Shown here one piece after another: positions 53,780-63,145 of a stretch of DNA of 64,000 nt. Below the pieces are notes generated by a model that saw only the letters and a program-made list of their open reading frames with translations, was not told the DNA's origin and made no database searches. Position 1 is the stretch's first letter. The number at the start of each line of letters is the position of its first letter. This DNA is from Streptacidiphilus rugosus AM-16 (GTDB taxonomy: Bacteria; Actinomycetota; Actinomycetes; Streptomycetales; Streptomycetaceae), in NCBI RefSeq assembly GCF_000744655.1, contig NZ_JQMJ01000004.1, positions 6,076,001-6,140,000 of the forward strand, in the 5' to 3' direction. The translations under genes and the position numbers were made by a program.

Positions 53780-56700
53780 TCAGTCCCCGGACGGCTCGGA
53801 CGGCACCGCCACCGCGGGGGCCGGCTCCTCGGGTGCCTTCTCCTGGACGGGCGGCGGCTCGGCGGCCGGCTGCTCGGGAACCGCCTGCTCGGGGACCGAC
53901 TCCCTGCGGATCCGGCGCGGCGGTCGGCGCGGCTCGTCGCGCAGTCGCTGGCTGATCACCTGGGAGATGCCGTCGCCGCGCATGGAGACGCCGTAGAGCG
54001 CGTCCGCGCACTCCATGGTCAGCTTCTGGTGGGTGATCACGATCAGCTGGGAGCTGTCGCGCAGCTCCTCCATGATCGAGATCAGCCGACGCAGGTTGGT
54101 CTCGTCGAGCGCGGCCTCCACCTCGTCCATCACGTAGAACGGGCTGGGGCGCGCCTTGAAGATCGAGACCAGCAGCGCGACCGCGGTCAGCGAGCGCTCG
54201 CCGCCGGAGAGCAGGGAGAGCCGCTTGACCTTCTTGCCCGGCGGGCGGGCCTCCACCTCGATGCCGGTGGTCAGCATGTTCTCCGGGTCGGTGAGGATCA
54301 GCCGTCCCTCGCCTCCGGGGAAGAGCCGCGAGAAGACGCCCTCGAACTCACGCGCGGTGTCGTGGTACGCGGCGGTGAAGACCTGCTCGACCCGCTCGTC
54401 GACCTCCTTGACGACCGTGAGCAGGTCGCGCCGGGTGGTCTTCAGGTCCTCCAGCTGCTCGCTGAGGAACTGGTGGCGCTCCTCCAGCGCGGCGAACTCC
54501 TCCAGCGCGAGCGGGTTGACCTTGCCGAGCTGGGCGTAGGCCCGCTCCGCGGCCTTGAGCCGACGCTCCTGCTCCGCCCGGCGGTAGGGACGGGGTCGAG
54601 GATCGGCCTCCGGCTCCTCCCCCTCGGCGGGAAGGGACGGCGGAACGAGCTGGTCGGGGCCGTACTCGCCGAGCAGCGCCTCGGCCTCGATGCCGTGCTC
54701 CTCCAGCGCCTTGCTCTCCAGCTGCTCGATGCGCAGCCGTTTCTCGACCCGCAGCACCTCGTCGCGCTGGACCGAGTCGGTCAGCTTGTCCAGCTCCGTC
54801 TTCAGCTCGCGGATGCGGACGCGCTCCCGGCCCAGCTCGGCGTCGCGGGCGGCGCGCTCCTGTTCGGCGGTGGCCTTGTCGGCCGCAGCGGCGGCGAGCG
54901 AGTGCTCGATGTGGCTGAGCAGCTGACGGGCGCCCTCGGCGACGGCGGAGGCGACCTGCGCCTCGTGCTGCGCGCGGGCGGCGCGCGCGGCGGCACGGGC
55001 ACGGGCCTCCCGCTCGGCGCGCGCGCCCCGGTCGAGCGAGTCCGCCCGACCGGCCAGCCCGCGCACCCGCTCCTCGTGCGTCCGCACGGAGAGCCTGGCC
55101 TCCATCTCGCCGGACCGGGCCCGGCTCGCCTCCGCGTTCAGCCGATCGCGCCGCTCGGTGTCCGGCTCCTCGTCGGCGGGCAGTTCTTCGGCGACGTACA
55201 GGCGCTCCTCCAGCTCGGCCAGCTCCATCGCGGCCTGTTCCTGCGCGTCCGCGGCCTTCGCCGCGGCGGCGGCGAGCCGCTCCGCCTCACCGGCCGCGCC
55301 GCGGGCCTGTCCGGCCAGCCGGCCGACCTGCTGGGCGACGGCGGCCTTCTCCTTCTCCGCGGCCCGCCGGACGACGTTGATCTCCTCGACCCGCGCGGCC
55401 AGCGCCTTGCGCTCCGCGGTCGCGGCCTCGACCTGCTCCCGCAGGCTCTCCCGCTGCGAGGCCAGCGCCTCCAGCCTGGCCTCCGCCTCGTCGACGGCGG
55501 CCTGCGTCTCCAACAGACTCGGCGCCCCGGCGGACCCGCCGTACGCGTACGCCGCCCCGAGCACGTCCCCCTCGGCAGTCACCGCCACCAGGTCCCGCCG
55601 TGCGGCCACCAACGCCTCGGCCTCGTCCAGCCCCTCCACCACGACATATCCCCGCAGCAACGCCCTGACGCTGCCCACCACCTCGGCGGTCCCACTCACC
55701 AACTCCCCGGCCCACACCGCCCCCGCGGGAAGAGCGGCATCCCCGACGGAGCCGACAGGCGGAGCAGCGGGGCGGTTCTCGGGACTACTCCCACCCATCG
55801 GGCCGGAGGCCGTCGGCGCGGCGGAGCCGACGGCGAGCCAGGCGGGACCGTTCGCCGACACACCGGCGCCCGCCGGGCCGGAGGTGTCGGGGCTGCCGGG
55901 CGGCGAGGCGAGGTCTTCGGGGGACGGGGTGGCGATGAGGAGGGCGGCCCGGCCGGCGTCGTCCTTGCGGAGGAGGCGGAGGGCGTCGGCAGCCGTGGCC
56001 GGGGTGGCGACCGCGACCGCGTCGGCAGCCCGGTCCAGCGCGGCGGCCAGGGGGGTTTCCGCGCCGGGGGTCAGCGTCAGGTGGGAGGCGGCGGGGCCGA
56101 GCAGGCCGACCAGGCGGTCGGCGGCGGAGAGGAGCGCGGCCGTGCCGTCCTTGCGGCGCAGCGCCAGCGCCAGCGCGTCGCGGCGGGCGGTCAGCGCGGC
56201 GTGCTCGCGGTCGGCGGCGCTCAGCGCGTCGCGGGCACGGGACTGGGTCTCCTCGGCCGCGGCCAGGGCCTCCCGCAGGGAGGCGTGCTCGGCGTCGCGG
56301 GCGTCGTCGGCGGTGTCCAGCGAATCGGACTCCGCCTGCAGCGTCTCGTACTCCTCCTGCGCCGCGGCCGCGCGCTCCAGCGCGGCGTCGCGGGCCTCCG
56401 CGAGCCTGCCGATCTCCTCGCCCGCTCCGGCCGCGCGCGAGCGCGCCGCCGCGACCTTGCCCTGCAGCCGGGCCAGCCCCTCGCGCCGGTCGGCCAGCGC
56501 CCGCGCCGCCGCACGCAGCGCCTGCTCCTCCGCCGCCAGCTCGCGCTCCAGTTCGGCCCGCCGTTCCACCGTCTCGGCCAGCGCGTACTGTGCCTCCTCC
56601 AGTGCCTCGGCGAGCTCCGCCTCCTCGGCGCGGATCCGCTGGGCCTCGCGCTCCATGTCCTCGGGATCGCGGCCGCGCCGCTCCTCCGTCTGCGGCGAGC

Positions 56701-57643
56701 GGGCGTGCCGCACCTTCGCCTCGGCCAGGCCGATCGTGCCGCGCACCCGCTCGGCCAGCGAGGAGAGCTCGAACCAGGTCTGCTGTGCCTGCTCCACCGC
56801 CGGGCCGAGTTGCGCGACCTGCGCCTCCAGCACCGCCTCGCGCTGCTGAAGCTGCGCCAGCTCCTGCTCGACGCCGCTGCGCCGCAGCCGCAGCGCCATC
56901 TCGTCGGCGATCTCCTCCTCGACCGCCTTGCGCAGGGTGACCAGGTCGTCGGCCAGCAGCCGCAGCCGCGCGTCGCGCAGGTCCGCCTGGATCACCGCGG
57001 CCCGCCGGGCGATCTGGGCCTGCCGGCCGAGCGGCTTCAGCTGTCTGCGCAGCTCGCCGACCAGGTCCTGCACCCGCGTCAGGTTCGCCTGCATCGCGTC
57101 CAGCTTCCGCAGCGCCTTCTCCTTGCGCTTGCGGTGCTTGAGGACTCCCGCCGCCTCCTCGATGAAGGCGCGACGGCCCATCGGGTCGGCGTGCAGCACG
57201 GAGTCGAGCTGGCCCTGACCGACGATGACGTGCATCTCGCGGCCGATGCCGGAGTCGGAGAGCAGCTCCTGGATGTCGAGGAGCCGGCAGGTGTCGCCGT
57301 TGATGGCGTACTCGCTGCCGCCGTTGCGGAACATCGTCCGCGAGATGGTGACCTCGGAGTACTCGATCGGCAGCGCGCCGTCGGTGTTGTCGATGGTGAG
57401 CGCGACCTCGGCGCGCCCCAGCGGGGGACGGCCGGTCGTGCCGGCGAAGATGACGTCCTCCATCTTGCCGCCGCGCAGCGACTTCGCGCCCTGCTCGCCC
57501 ATGACCCAGCTGAGCGCGTCCACGACGTTGGACTTGCCGGAACCGTTGGGGCCCACGACACAGGTGATGCCGGGCTCGAACCGCAGGGTCGTCGCGGAGG
57601 CGAAGGACTTGAACCCCCGCAGGGTGAGGCTCTTCAGATGCAC
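53780..57643 (-). CDS. smc: Chromosome segregation protein SMC, with enlarged hinge and C-terminal tail
   Basis: 1287 residues from GTG 57643. Head: VVGPNGSGKSNVVDALSWVM (Walker A), LSLLSGGERSLTAVALLVSI (signature) and FYVMDEVEAALDE (Walker B). Two long coiled coils flank the hinge (about 500-680). Within the hinge, about residues 570-635 are a low-complexity Pro/Ala/Gly/Ser stretch. A disordered Pro/Glu-rich tail of about 50 residues follows the head. Typical Streptomyces SMC is about 1185 residues. It works with ScpA/ScpB in chromosome organisation. Confidence 0.95.
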   Translation of the reverse strand: MHLKSLTLRGFKSFASATTLRFEPGITCVVGPNGSGKSNVVDALSWVMGEQGAKSLRGGKMEDVIFAGTTGRPPLGRAEVALTIDNTDGALPIEYSEVTISRTMFRNGGSEYAINGDTCRLLDIQELLSDSGIGREMHVIVGQGQLDSVLHADPMGRRAFIEEAAGVLKHRKRKEKALRKLDAMQANLTRVQDLVGELRRQLKPLGRQAQIARRAAVIQADLRDARLRLLADDLVTLRKAVEEEIADEMALRLRRSGVEQELAQLQQREAVLEAQVAQLGPAVEQAQQTWFELSSLAERVRGTIGLAEAKVRHARSPQTEERRGRDPEDMEREAQRIRAEEAELAEALEEAQYALAETVERRAELERELAAEEQALRAAARALADRREGLARLQGKVAAARSRAAGAGEEIGRLAEARDAALERAAAAQEEYETLQAESDSLDTADDARDAEHASLREALAAAEETQSRARDALSAADREHAALTARRDALALALRRKDGTAALLSAADRLVGLLGPAASHLTLTPGAETPLAAALDRAADAVAVATPATAADALRLLRKDDAGRAALLIATPSPEDLASPPGSPDTSGPAGAGVSANGPAWLAVGSAAPTASGPMGGSSPENRPAAPPVGSVGDAALPAGAVWAGELVSGTAEVVGSVRALLRGYVVVEGLDEAEALVAARRDLVAVTAEGDVLGAAYAYGGSAGAPSLLETQAAVDEAEARLEALASQRESLREQVEAATAERKALAARVEEINVVRRAAEKEKAAVAQQVGRLAGQARGAAGEAERLAAAAAKAADAQEQAAMELAELEERLYVAEELPADEEPDTERRDRLNAEASRARSGEMEARLSVRTHEERVRGLAGRADSLDRGARAEREARARAAARAARAQHEAQVASAVAEGARQLLSHIEHSLAAAAADKATAEQERAARDAELGRERVRIRELKTELDKLTDSVQRDEVLRVEKRLRIEQLESKALEEHGIEAEALLGEYGPDQLVPPSLPAEGEEPEADPRPRPYRRAEQERRLKAAERAYAQLGKVNPLALEEFAALEERHQFLSEQLEDLKTTRRDLLTVVKEVDERVEQVFTAAYHDTAREFEGVFSRLFPGGEGRLILTDPENMLTTGIEVEARPPGKKVKRLSLLSGGERSLTAVALLVSIFKARPSPFYVMDEVEAALDETNLRRLISIMEELRDSSQLIVITHQKLTMECADALYGVSMRGDGISQVISQRLRDEPRRPPRRIRRESVPEQAVPEQPAAEPPPVQEKAPEEPAPAVAVPSEPSGD

Positions 57644-57807
57644 CGCGCCGACTCCCCTGTCCCGCTCGGGGTTGTTCCCTTTCGGGGACACCCTAGCTCT
57701 CGGCACTGGTGGAGCCCGGTGACGGCTCGGTTTCATCTGTGTGTGCGCCGGGCATCCCACGGTTGAGGGGTCAACGACGTGGGGGCGAGAACGGGGCGAG
57801 AACGACG

Positions 57808-57832
57808 AAGGGACGCCACGAGGGCGTCCCTT
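57808..57832 (-). terminator. Hairpin terminator after the small coiled-coil gene
   Basis: AAGGGACGCC-ACGAG-GGCGTCCCTT, a perfect 10-bp stem, lies 46 bp past the stop at 57878 and upstream of smc. Confidence 0.75.
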
Positions 57833-57877
57833 GCACTATCCAGGTGACGATGCCGCTGCCTGACCTTCGCGGAAAGG

Positions 57878-58078
57878 TCAGGAGTAAGCCGGCACCGCCT
57901 GGGCTGCGTCCATGCGGAGCAACTGCTCGTGGTCCGCGACGGCCTGCAGCGAGTCGTTCTCGGCCTGCATCCGCACAAGCTCGGATTCCAGGTCCTGGAC
58001 ACGCTGCTGGAGACGCCGCATCTCGGCGAGCAGTCGGGGGTCGGGTCCGCCGACGTAACCGAGAAGCGCCTTTGCCAT
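57878..58078 (-). CDS. Small coiled-coil protein (66 residues)
   Basis: MAKALLGYVGGPDPRLLAEM starts a short protein whose residues 15-48 form a heptad coiled coil (EMRRLQQRVQDLESELVRMQ, then AENDSLQA). ATG 58078 follows a GGACC site; codon use is typical. I recall similar small proteins in Streptomyces next to smc, of unknown function. Separate terminator downstream, so it is its own unit. Confidence 0.8.
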   Translation of the reverse strand: MAKALLGYVGGPDPRLLAEMRRLQQRVQDLESELVRMQAENDSLQAVADHEQLLRMDAAQAVPAYS

Positions 58079-58430
58079 GATGGATGGTCCTCCACGCTGA
58101 GTGACCGACCGCTGATGTGGGGTCGTGTGAAGTGGGCCGCACCGGTGCGTCGCCCTCGCAAGGCTGTACGGGGCCGATAAGCCTTGAGCGGACGTACGGG
58201 TGCGCGGGTTTCCAGCGTCTCACCAAACGCGCAGACGGTCAACACGATCACAGCGCGCTACAGCCGCCGAACAACTACGCGGCGGTAACGTCACGCTGCG
58301 TGCCTCGGCAACTTCGCTGGTGCGGAGTTAACCACGCTCCCTGGGGAAGCGCAACAGGCGGGCGGTCAACATTGCGCTCCTCGGGGGCCGTTCGGGGCCA
58401 CTGGGGGCCGTTCGGGGGTACAGCGGTCGC
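58079..58430. other. Intergenic region upstream of the small coiled-coil gene
   Basis: 352 bp without a convincing gene. It contains a 20-bp tandem repeat (58383-58418, built on GGGGGCCGTTCGGGG) just past the acylphosphatase stop. The promoter of the small coiled-coil gene should lie here. No RNA structure was recognised. Confidence 0.5.
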
Positions 58431-58709
58431 TCAGCGGATGTCGAACCCCGGGTAACTGCCGTCCGGGTCGCCCCAGATCTCCGTGACGCCGTCGACCCGG
58501 CCGGGCGTGTCGCCGTGCCGCAGCAGCTCCAGCAGTTGTTCGCAGTCGTCGCGACGGCCCTCGGCGACGACCTGGACCCGCCCGTCGCCGAGATTGGACG
58601 CGTAGCCCAGCAGACCGATCTCCAGCGCCCGCGACCGCGTCCACCACCGGAAGCCGACCTGCTGCACCGCGCCGCGCACCCAGGCGGTCATTCGAACGTC
58701 CGTCGTCAT
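58431..58709 (-). CDS. Acylphosphatase
   Basis: 92 residues from ATG 58709; ATG 58715 or 58691 are possible. It hydrolyses acyl phosphates. Marks are [20 protein letters not shown] (catalytic Arg in the phosphate loop), [20 protein letters not shown] (catalytic Asn) and the end GSYPGFDIR. Single-gene unit, divergent from the CAP protein. Confidence 0.94.
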   Translation of the reverse strand: MTTDVRMTAWVRGAVQQVGFRWWTRSRALEIGLLGYASNLGDGRVQVVAEGRRDDCEQLLELLRHGDTPGRVDGVTEIWGDPDGSYPGFDIR

Positions 58710-58851
58710 GAACATCAGTCTCTCATCGCAGGCAGCGCCCACTTTTCCCCATCCGTACCGGATATGCCCTACAGTCCTGAGCGTCACTCGCCTTGAACGG
58801 GGTGACGGCAGACGGGGTCGAGACGACCGGGGGCGGGGAGGGCGACAGCGG

Positions 58852-59712
58852 ATGTCGCGTCATGCACGGAACCCCCGGCGGGCAGCTCAGCAGCTGCCCG
58901 CCCAGCACGGCGGACGCCGCCGCAAGCAGCGGCGCGGCGCGCGTGGCGGGCGCGGTGTGCCCCGCGCCCTGCTCGCGCTGACCGCGACAGCCGCTGCGGC
59001 GACGCTCGGCGCGACGATCAGCGGCGTGCTGCCGATGCCACCGGGCATACCCGCCGGCGTGGTCGTCGCCGGCGATCCGGCGGCCCCGCGCGCGACCGCG
59101 ACCCCGTCGAGCCGCCCGACCGGGGCGAGTCCGGTCTCCCGCGGCACTCCGCGCCACACCGTCGCTCCGACGGGCCTGCCCGCTCCCGTCGCCTCCCCGA
59201 GCCCCACGACGGCGGCGCCTTCCCCTTCCGCTTCCTCCTCGGCGACCATCGGCTCCCCGACGGCCTCCGCCTCCGCGTCCCCCTCGGCGACGGTCTCCCC
59301 GTCCGCCTCCACGACGCCGCAGGACCCGGCGCAGATCGCCGCCACGCAGGCGGAGATCCTCACCCTCGTCAACGCCCAACGCGTCCAGCAGGGCTGCACG
59401 GCCCTCACCGCCTCCCCCGCGCTGACGACCCTCGCCCAGTCCTTCAGCACCGCGATGGCCACCCGCGGCTTCTTCTCCCACACCGACCCCGACGGCCACA
59501 CCCCCTGGGACCGCGCCCGCGCCCTCGGCATCACCAACCTCGGCGGCGAGAACATCGCCCGCGGCCAGCAGACCCCCCAGGACGTCATGGACGCCTGGAT
59601 GCAGAGCCCCGGCCACCGCGCGAACATCCTCGACTGCGACTACCACTCCCTCGGCGTCGGCGTGTACTTCGGCGAGGGCGGCCCGTGGTGGACCCAGGAC
59701 TTCGGCTTCTGA
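58852..59712 (+). CDS. Secreted CAP (SCP/PR-1) domain protein
   Basis: 286 residues from ATG 58852 (GGGGAGGG site). A basic start and hydrophobic segment ([20 protein letters not shown]) give a signal or anchor. Residues about 70-160 form a Ser/Thr/Ala/Pro-rich stalk. The CAP domain (about 165-286) has [40 protein letters not shown] and [20 protein letters not shown]. Extracellular role unknown. Confidence 0.93.
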   Translation: MSRHARNPRRAAQQLPAQHGGRRRKQRRGARGGRGVPRALLALTATAAAATLGATISGVLPMPPGIPAGVVVAGDPAAPRATATPSSRPTGASPVSRGTPRHTVAPTGLPAPVASPSPTTAAPSPSASSSATIGSPTASASASPSATVSPSASTTPQDPAQIAATQAEILTLVNAQRVQQGCTALTASPALTTLAQSFSTAMATRGFFSHTDPDGHTPWDRARALGITNLGGENIARGQQTPQDVMDAWMQSPGHRANILDCDYHSLGVGVYFGEGGPWWTQDFGF

Positions 59713-59840
59713 GAAGGCGGCAGCTCAGAGCACGTGGACGACAGTCGGGCCGTCACCCGGCACGACGGAGCGAAGACAGCGTCAACTGCGACCCGGGTGT
59801 TCCTCTCGCTGCCGACCCCTGACACCGGAGTCGTTCCACC

Positions 59841-60128
59841 TCAGGACTCGCGGCGGGAGACCACGCCGTTCCACGCCGCCGGCTCGTCCGCCCAGCTCCA
59901 AACGATCTCCACCGCGACCCCGTGGAACTCCATGGCGAGACCTTCGACCATGGCATGCGCCGCCGACCTCGCCTCGCTCTCACCGGCGTCAACGGGCACG
60001 CCGGCCACCCCGCCGCAGACGCGTCCGCCGCCCTCCATCACGATGCTCTGGCGCCATCCCCCGGGAGTGGGGTAGACCGTGATCTGACGAGGGACTCCGC
60101 CCCACGAAGGGGCCCTGCTGCGACTCAT
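59841..60128 (-). CDS. Small hypothetical protein (95 residues)
   Basis: From ATG 60128: MSRSRAPSWGGVPRQITVYP, then a GGWRQSIVMEGGG strand and a helix ARSAAHAMVEGLAMEFHGVA. The alternating hydrophobic ITVYP/SIVMEG and VEIVWSW segments look like a folded alpha/beta protein rather than a shadow frame. No family recognised. It is convergent with the CAP gene. Modest confidence that it is expressed. Confidence 0.5.
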   Translation of the reverse strand: MSRSRAPSWGGVPRQITVYPTPGGWRQSIVMEGGGRVCGGVAGVPVDAGESEARSAAHAMVEGLAMEFHGVAVEIVWSWADEPAAWNGVVSRRES

Positions 60129-60350
60129 CGGGCCATCCAAGCACGGGCGGCGACGCGGCAGACGACCCTGTGCGCACCCGGATCTCGCGGCGAGGGTGCA
60201 GCGTCCCCGATCCCTGAACGATCGTCGGGACCCCCGCTGTCGCCGCGCAGCGCCGGGCTCGTTCGCGTCTGTGGATGTACAGAATCCTTGACACCGTGTC
60301 GCACCTGCTTGACACTCGCCATGTCGGGTTTTCTTTACATGGGGGCAGCT

Positions 60351-60779
60351 GTGGCATTCGAAGAGAAACGTGCGTGGATTCTCGGGCTGGTGTCGGCGGT
60401 CGCGTACGGGGTGTACGTCGCGGTCGTGCTCGGGCGGGCCGAGGGTGGGGAGTTGGCGCGGACTCCGTATGCCGGGGCGTTGCTGTGGACGGTGGGCGGG
60501 TCGATCCTCGCGTCGATCGCGTTGAGCATCGGCGTCGCGGTCGTGACGCCGGGAGGGGCTGAGGGCAAGGACCAGCGGGACCGGGAGATCCACCGCTTCG
60601 GCATGTACGTCGGGCAGGGCTTCGTGGTGCTGGGCGCGGTCGGCGGGCTCGCGCTCGCGCTGGCGCGGTGCGATCCGTTCTGGATCGCCAATGCGCTCTA
60701 TCTCGGGCTGGTGCTCTCCGCCCTGCTGAGCTCAGCGGCGAAGATCGCCGCGTACCGGTGGGGGTTCCAGCCGTGGTGA
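60351..60779 (+). CDS. Four-helix integral membrane protein
   Basis: 142 residues from GTG 60351 (GGGGGCAGCT site); ATG 60339 and 60321 are in frame. Hydrophobic segments: WILGLVSAVAYGVYVAVVLG, ALLWTVGGSILASIALSIGV, GQGFVVLGAVGGLALALA and ANALYLGLVLSALLSSAAKI. Function unknown. It overlaps the XRE gene start by four bases (GTGA). Confidence 0.85.
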   Translation: MAFEEKRAWILGLVSAVAYGVYVAVVLGRAEGGELARTPYAGALLWTVGGSILASIALSIGVAVVTPGGAEGKDQRDREIHRFGMYVGQGFVVLGAVGGLALALARCDPFWIANALYLGLVLSALLSSAAKIAAYRWGFQPW

Positions 60780-61018
60780 GGCCGCCGACCAGGGTCACCA
60801 ACAGGATCCGCGCGCTGCGCTTCGCCGCCGACGAGATGACCCAGGCCGATCTGGGACGTCTGGTCGGGGTGACCCGGCAGACCGTGATCGCCATCGAGCA
60901 GGGCCGCTACTCGCCGACGCTGGAGCTGGCCTTCCAGATCGCCCGGGTCTTCGGCGTACCGCTCGAAGAGGTCTTCCAGTACCCGGACCAGGACCCGGAC
61001 CCTGAGGGGGAGTCATGA
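60776..61018 (+). CDS. Small XRE-family regulator
   Basis: 80 residues from GTG 60776. The compact HTH reads NRIRALRFAADEMTQADLGR, then LVGVTRQTVIAIEQGRYSPT and LELAFQIARVFGVPLEEVFQ, as in YozG-like regulators that are often paired with small membrane proteins. It is coupled at both ends: GTGA with the membrane protein and ATGA with the oxidoreductase. It probably regulates this operon. Confidence 0.92.
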   Translation: MRPPTRVTNRIRALRFAADEMTQADLGRLVGVTRQTVIAIEQGRYSPTLELAFQIARVFGVPLEEVFQYPDQDPDPEGES

Positions 61019-62013
61019 AGGCCGTCGTGCACGAGGTGTACGGACCGCCCGAGGTGCTGCGCGTCGCCGAGCTCGACCGGCCCGTCCCCGGCCCCGACGA
61101 GGTTCTGATCCAGGTCCACGCCGCCGGGGTGGACCCGGGCGTGTGGCATGCGACCGCGGGCCTGCCGTACCTGCTGCGGCTCACCCCCTTCCGGCTGCGG
61201 CGCGGCGCCGCCAGGGTCCGGGGCATGGACGTGGCCGGCCGGGTGGAGGCGGTCGGCGCGCAGGTCACGGGTGTGAGTCCGGGCGACACGGTGTTCGGCA
61301 GCTGCGACGGGTCCTTCGCCGAGTACGTCTGTGCCCGGCCGGAGCGCCTCGCGCACCTGCCCGCCGGTCTCGACTTCGCGCACGCGGCCGTGGTGGCGGT
61401 GTCCGGATGCACGGCGCTGCAGGCGTTGCGCGACACGGGTCGGCTGCGAGCCGGGCAGAGCGTCCTGGTGCTGGGTGCGGCCGGCGGGGTCGGCGCGTTC
61501 GCCGTGCAGGTGGCCAAGGCCCTCGGCGCCGGGTGGGTCACCGCCGTCTGCGGCCCGGGCCAGGAGGCTTTCGTGCGCGCCCTCGGCGCGGACGAGGCAC
61601 TCGACTACACCCGCGACGAACCGGCCGACCGCGACCGCCGCTACGACGTGGTCCTGGACATCGCCGGGCACCGCCCTCTGACCGGGCTGCGGCGCGTGCT
61701 CGCCCCCGGCGGCACGGTGGTCATGGTCGGCGCGGGGACGGACGGCCGCTGGCTCGGGGGCCTCGACCGACAGCTGCGGGGGTTGCTGCTCTCGCTGCTC
61801 GGCGGGAGGCGGAGGCCGAAGCGGTTCCGCATGCTCTTCTCCACCCAACGCGCGGCGGACCTGCGGCAACTGGCCGATCTGATCGCGGCGGGGCGCCTCA
61901 CCCCGCCCGTGGCTCGATGCTTTTCGCTCACGGCGGTGCCGCAGGCCCTGCGGCGACTGCGCGAGGGAGGTCTCCAGGGAAAGATCGCGATCGTGGTCCG
62001 CGAGGAGGCGTAG
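61015..62013 (+). CDS. MDR-superfamily NAD(P)-dependent oxidoreductase (quinone reductase-like)
   Basis: 332 residues. A GroES-like N-terminal half (VHEVYGPPEVLRVAELDRPV) carries no structural zinc Cys set. The Rossmann half has VLVLGAAGGVGAFAVQVAKA and VALGADEALDYTRDE-like order, with GGTVVMVGAGTDG. The end KIAIVVREE is typical of quinone reductases and zinc-free alcohol dehydrogenases. Third gene of the membrane protein/XRE operon; substrate unknown. Confidence 0.9.
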   Translation: MKAVVHEVYGPPEVLRVAELDRPVPGPDEVLIQVHAAGVDPGVWHATAGLPYLLRLTPFRLRRGAARVRGMDVAGRVEAVGAQVTGVSPGDTVFGSCDGSFAEYVCARPERLAHLPAGLDFAHAAVVAVSGCTALQALRDTGRLRAGQSVLVLGAAGGVGAFAVQVAKALGAGWVTAVCGPGQEAFVRALGADEALDYTRDEPADRDRRYDVVLDIAGHRPLTGLRRVLAPGGTVVMVGAGTDGRWLGGLDRQLRGLLLSLLGGRRRPKRFRMLFSTQRAADLRQLADLIAAGRLTPPVARCFSLTAVPQALRRLREGGLQGKIAIVVREEA

Positions 62014-62044
62014 CCGATCCGGCTCCTCGGGGCCGGACGCACCC

Positions 62045-63076
62045 TCACGCGGAGGTCCGGGTCACCAGTTCCGTCGGGAGGATCACCGAGGACGGGGGTT
62101 CGCCGGCGATCAGGGCCAGGAGGAGGCGGACCATCTCCGCGCTGATGCGGCTCCACGGCTGACGGACCGTCGTCAGCGGCGGGCGGGTGGCCGCGGCGAT
62201 GGAGGAGTCGTCGAAGCCGCCGACCGCGACGTCGTCGGGGACCCGGCGGCCGGCGCGGTCGAGGGCGGCGAGCGCGCCGTCGGCCATGAGGTCGGAGGCG
62301 ACGAAGACCGCGTCCAGGTCGGGGGCCTGGGCGAGGAGGCGCTCCATGGCCAGCGCGCCGCCCGCGCGGCTGTAGTCGCCCTCGACCACCAGGGCCGGGT
62401 CGTAGCCGAGGCCGGCCTCGGTCAGCACCTCGCGGTAGCCGGAGAGCCGGTCGACGCCGCCGGGGGTGTCCAGCGGGCCGGTGACGGTCGCGACGCGGCG
62501 GCGGCCGGTCGCGACCAGGTGCTGGACCAGCCGGCGCGCACCCTCACGGTCGTCCGCCGCCACGTAGGGGGTGGTGGTGACCTGGCCGAGCGGCTTGCCG
62601 CAGGCGACGACCGGCATCCTGGCCTCGTGCAGAAGCTCGACCATCGGGTTGCCGGAGTGCGAGGAGACCAGCAGCACGCCGTCCACGTGCCCGGAGGTGA
62701 TGTACCGCCCTATCCGGCGGCGCTCCTCCTCCGTGCCCGCGATCATCAGCAGCAGCGGGATGTCGTGGACGGCCAGCGCCTCCGTGCAGCCCCGCAGCAG
62801 CAGGTTGAAGTTCGGGTCCTCGAAGAACCTGTCCTGCTGCTCGGTGAGCAGGAAGGCCACCGAGTCCGAACGCTGGGTGACCAGACTCCGCGCATGCCGG
62901 TTGACGACGTAGCCCGTCTTCTTGATCGCGGCGTTGACCGCCTTCAACGCCTCGGGGCTGACGTTGTGGCCGCCCTGGAGCACCCGCGACACCGTGCCGC
63001 GGGAGATCCCCGCCTCCCTCGCGACGTCGTGGATCGTCGGCGGGCGGCGGCGGCCGGGGGTGTCGGGATCGGTCAT
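62045..63076 (-). CDS. LacI family transcriptional regulator
   Basis: 343 residues. The N-terminal HTH reads TIHDVAREAGISRGTVSRVL, then QGGHNVSPEALKAVNAAIKK and the hinge RHARSLVTQRSDSVAF. A periplasmic-binding-protein-like domain (about 70-340) with VDGVLLVSSHSGNP and VAVGGFDDSSIAAATRPPLT senses a sugar. It sits 69 bp past the end of the sugar transport gene and probably controls that system. Confidence 0.96.
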   Translation of the reverse strand: MTDPDTPGRRRPPTIHDVAREAGISRGTVSRVLQGGHNVSPEALKAVNAAIKKTGYVVNRHARSLVTQRSDSVAFLLTEQQDRFFEDPNFNLLLRGCTEALAVHDIPLLLMIAGTEEERRRIGRYITSGHVDGVLLVSSHSGNPMVELLHEARMPVVACGKPLGQVTTTPYVAADDREGARRLVQHLVATGRRRVATVTGPLDTPGGVDRLSGYREVLTEAGLGYDPALVVEGDYSRAGGALAMERLLAQAPDLDAVFVASDLMADGALAALDRAGRRVPDDVAVGGFDDSSIAAATRPPLTTVRQPWSRISAEMVRLLLALIAGEPPSSVILPTELVTRTSA

Positions 63077-63145
63077 CGGCGGCTTTCTCGCGGCGGGGGC
63101 GTGAGCGGTCGGAGGCGGGCGGGCGCCGGCCAGGGTGTCGGCCTG

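Noticed and set aside
53774-57766. 1330-codon open frame on the plus strand across smc
   Set aside because: Antisense shadow of smc. The minus strand gives complete SMC motifs; the plus frame is a low-complexity Leu/Arg/Gly translation typical of high-GC antisense.
58887-59646. Minus-strand frames across the CAP gene
   Set aside because: Gly/Arg/Ala-rich shadows; the plus strand has a signal segment and full CAP motifs.
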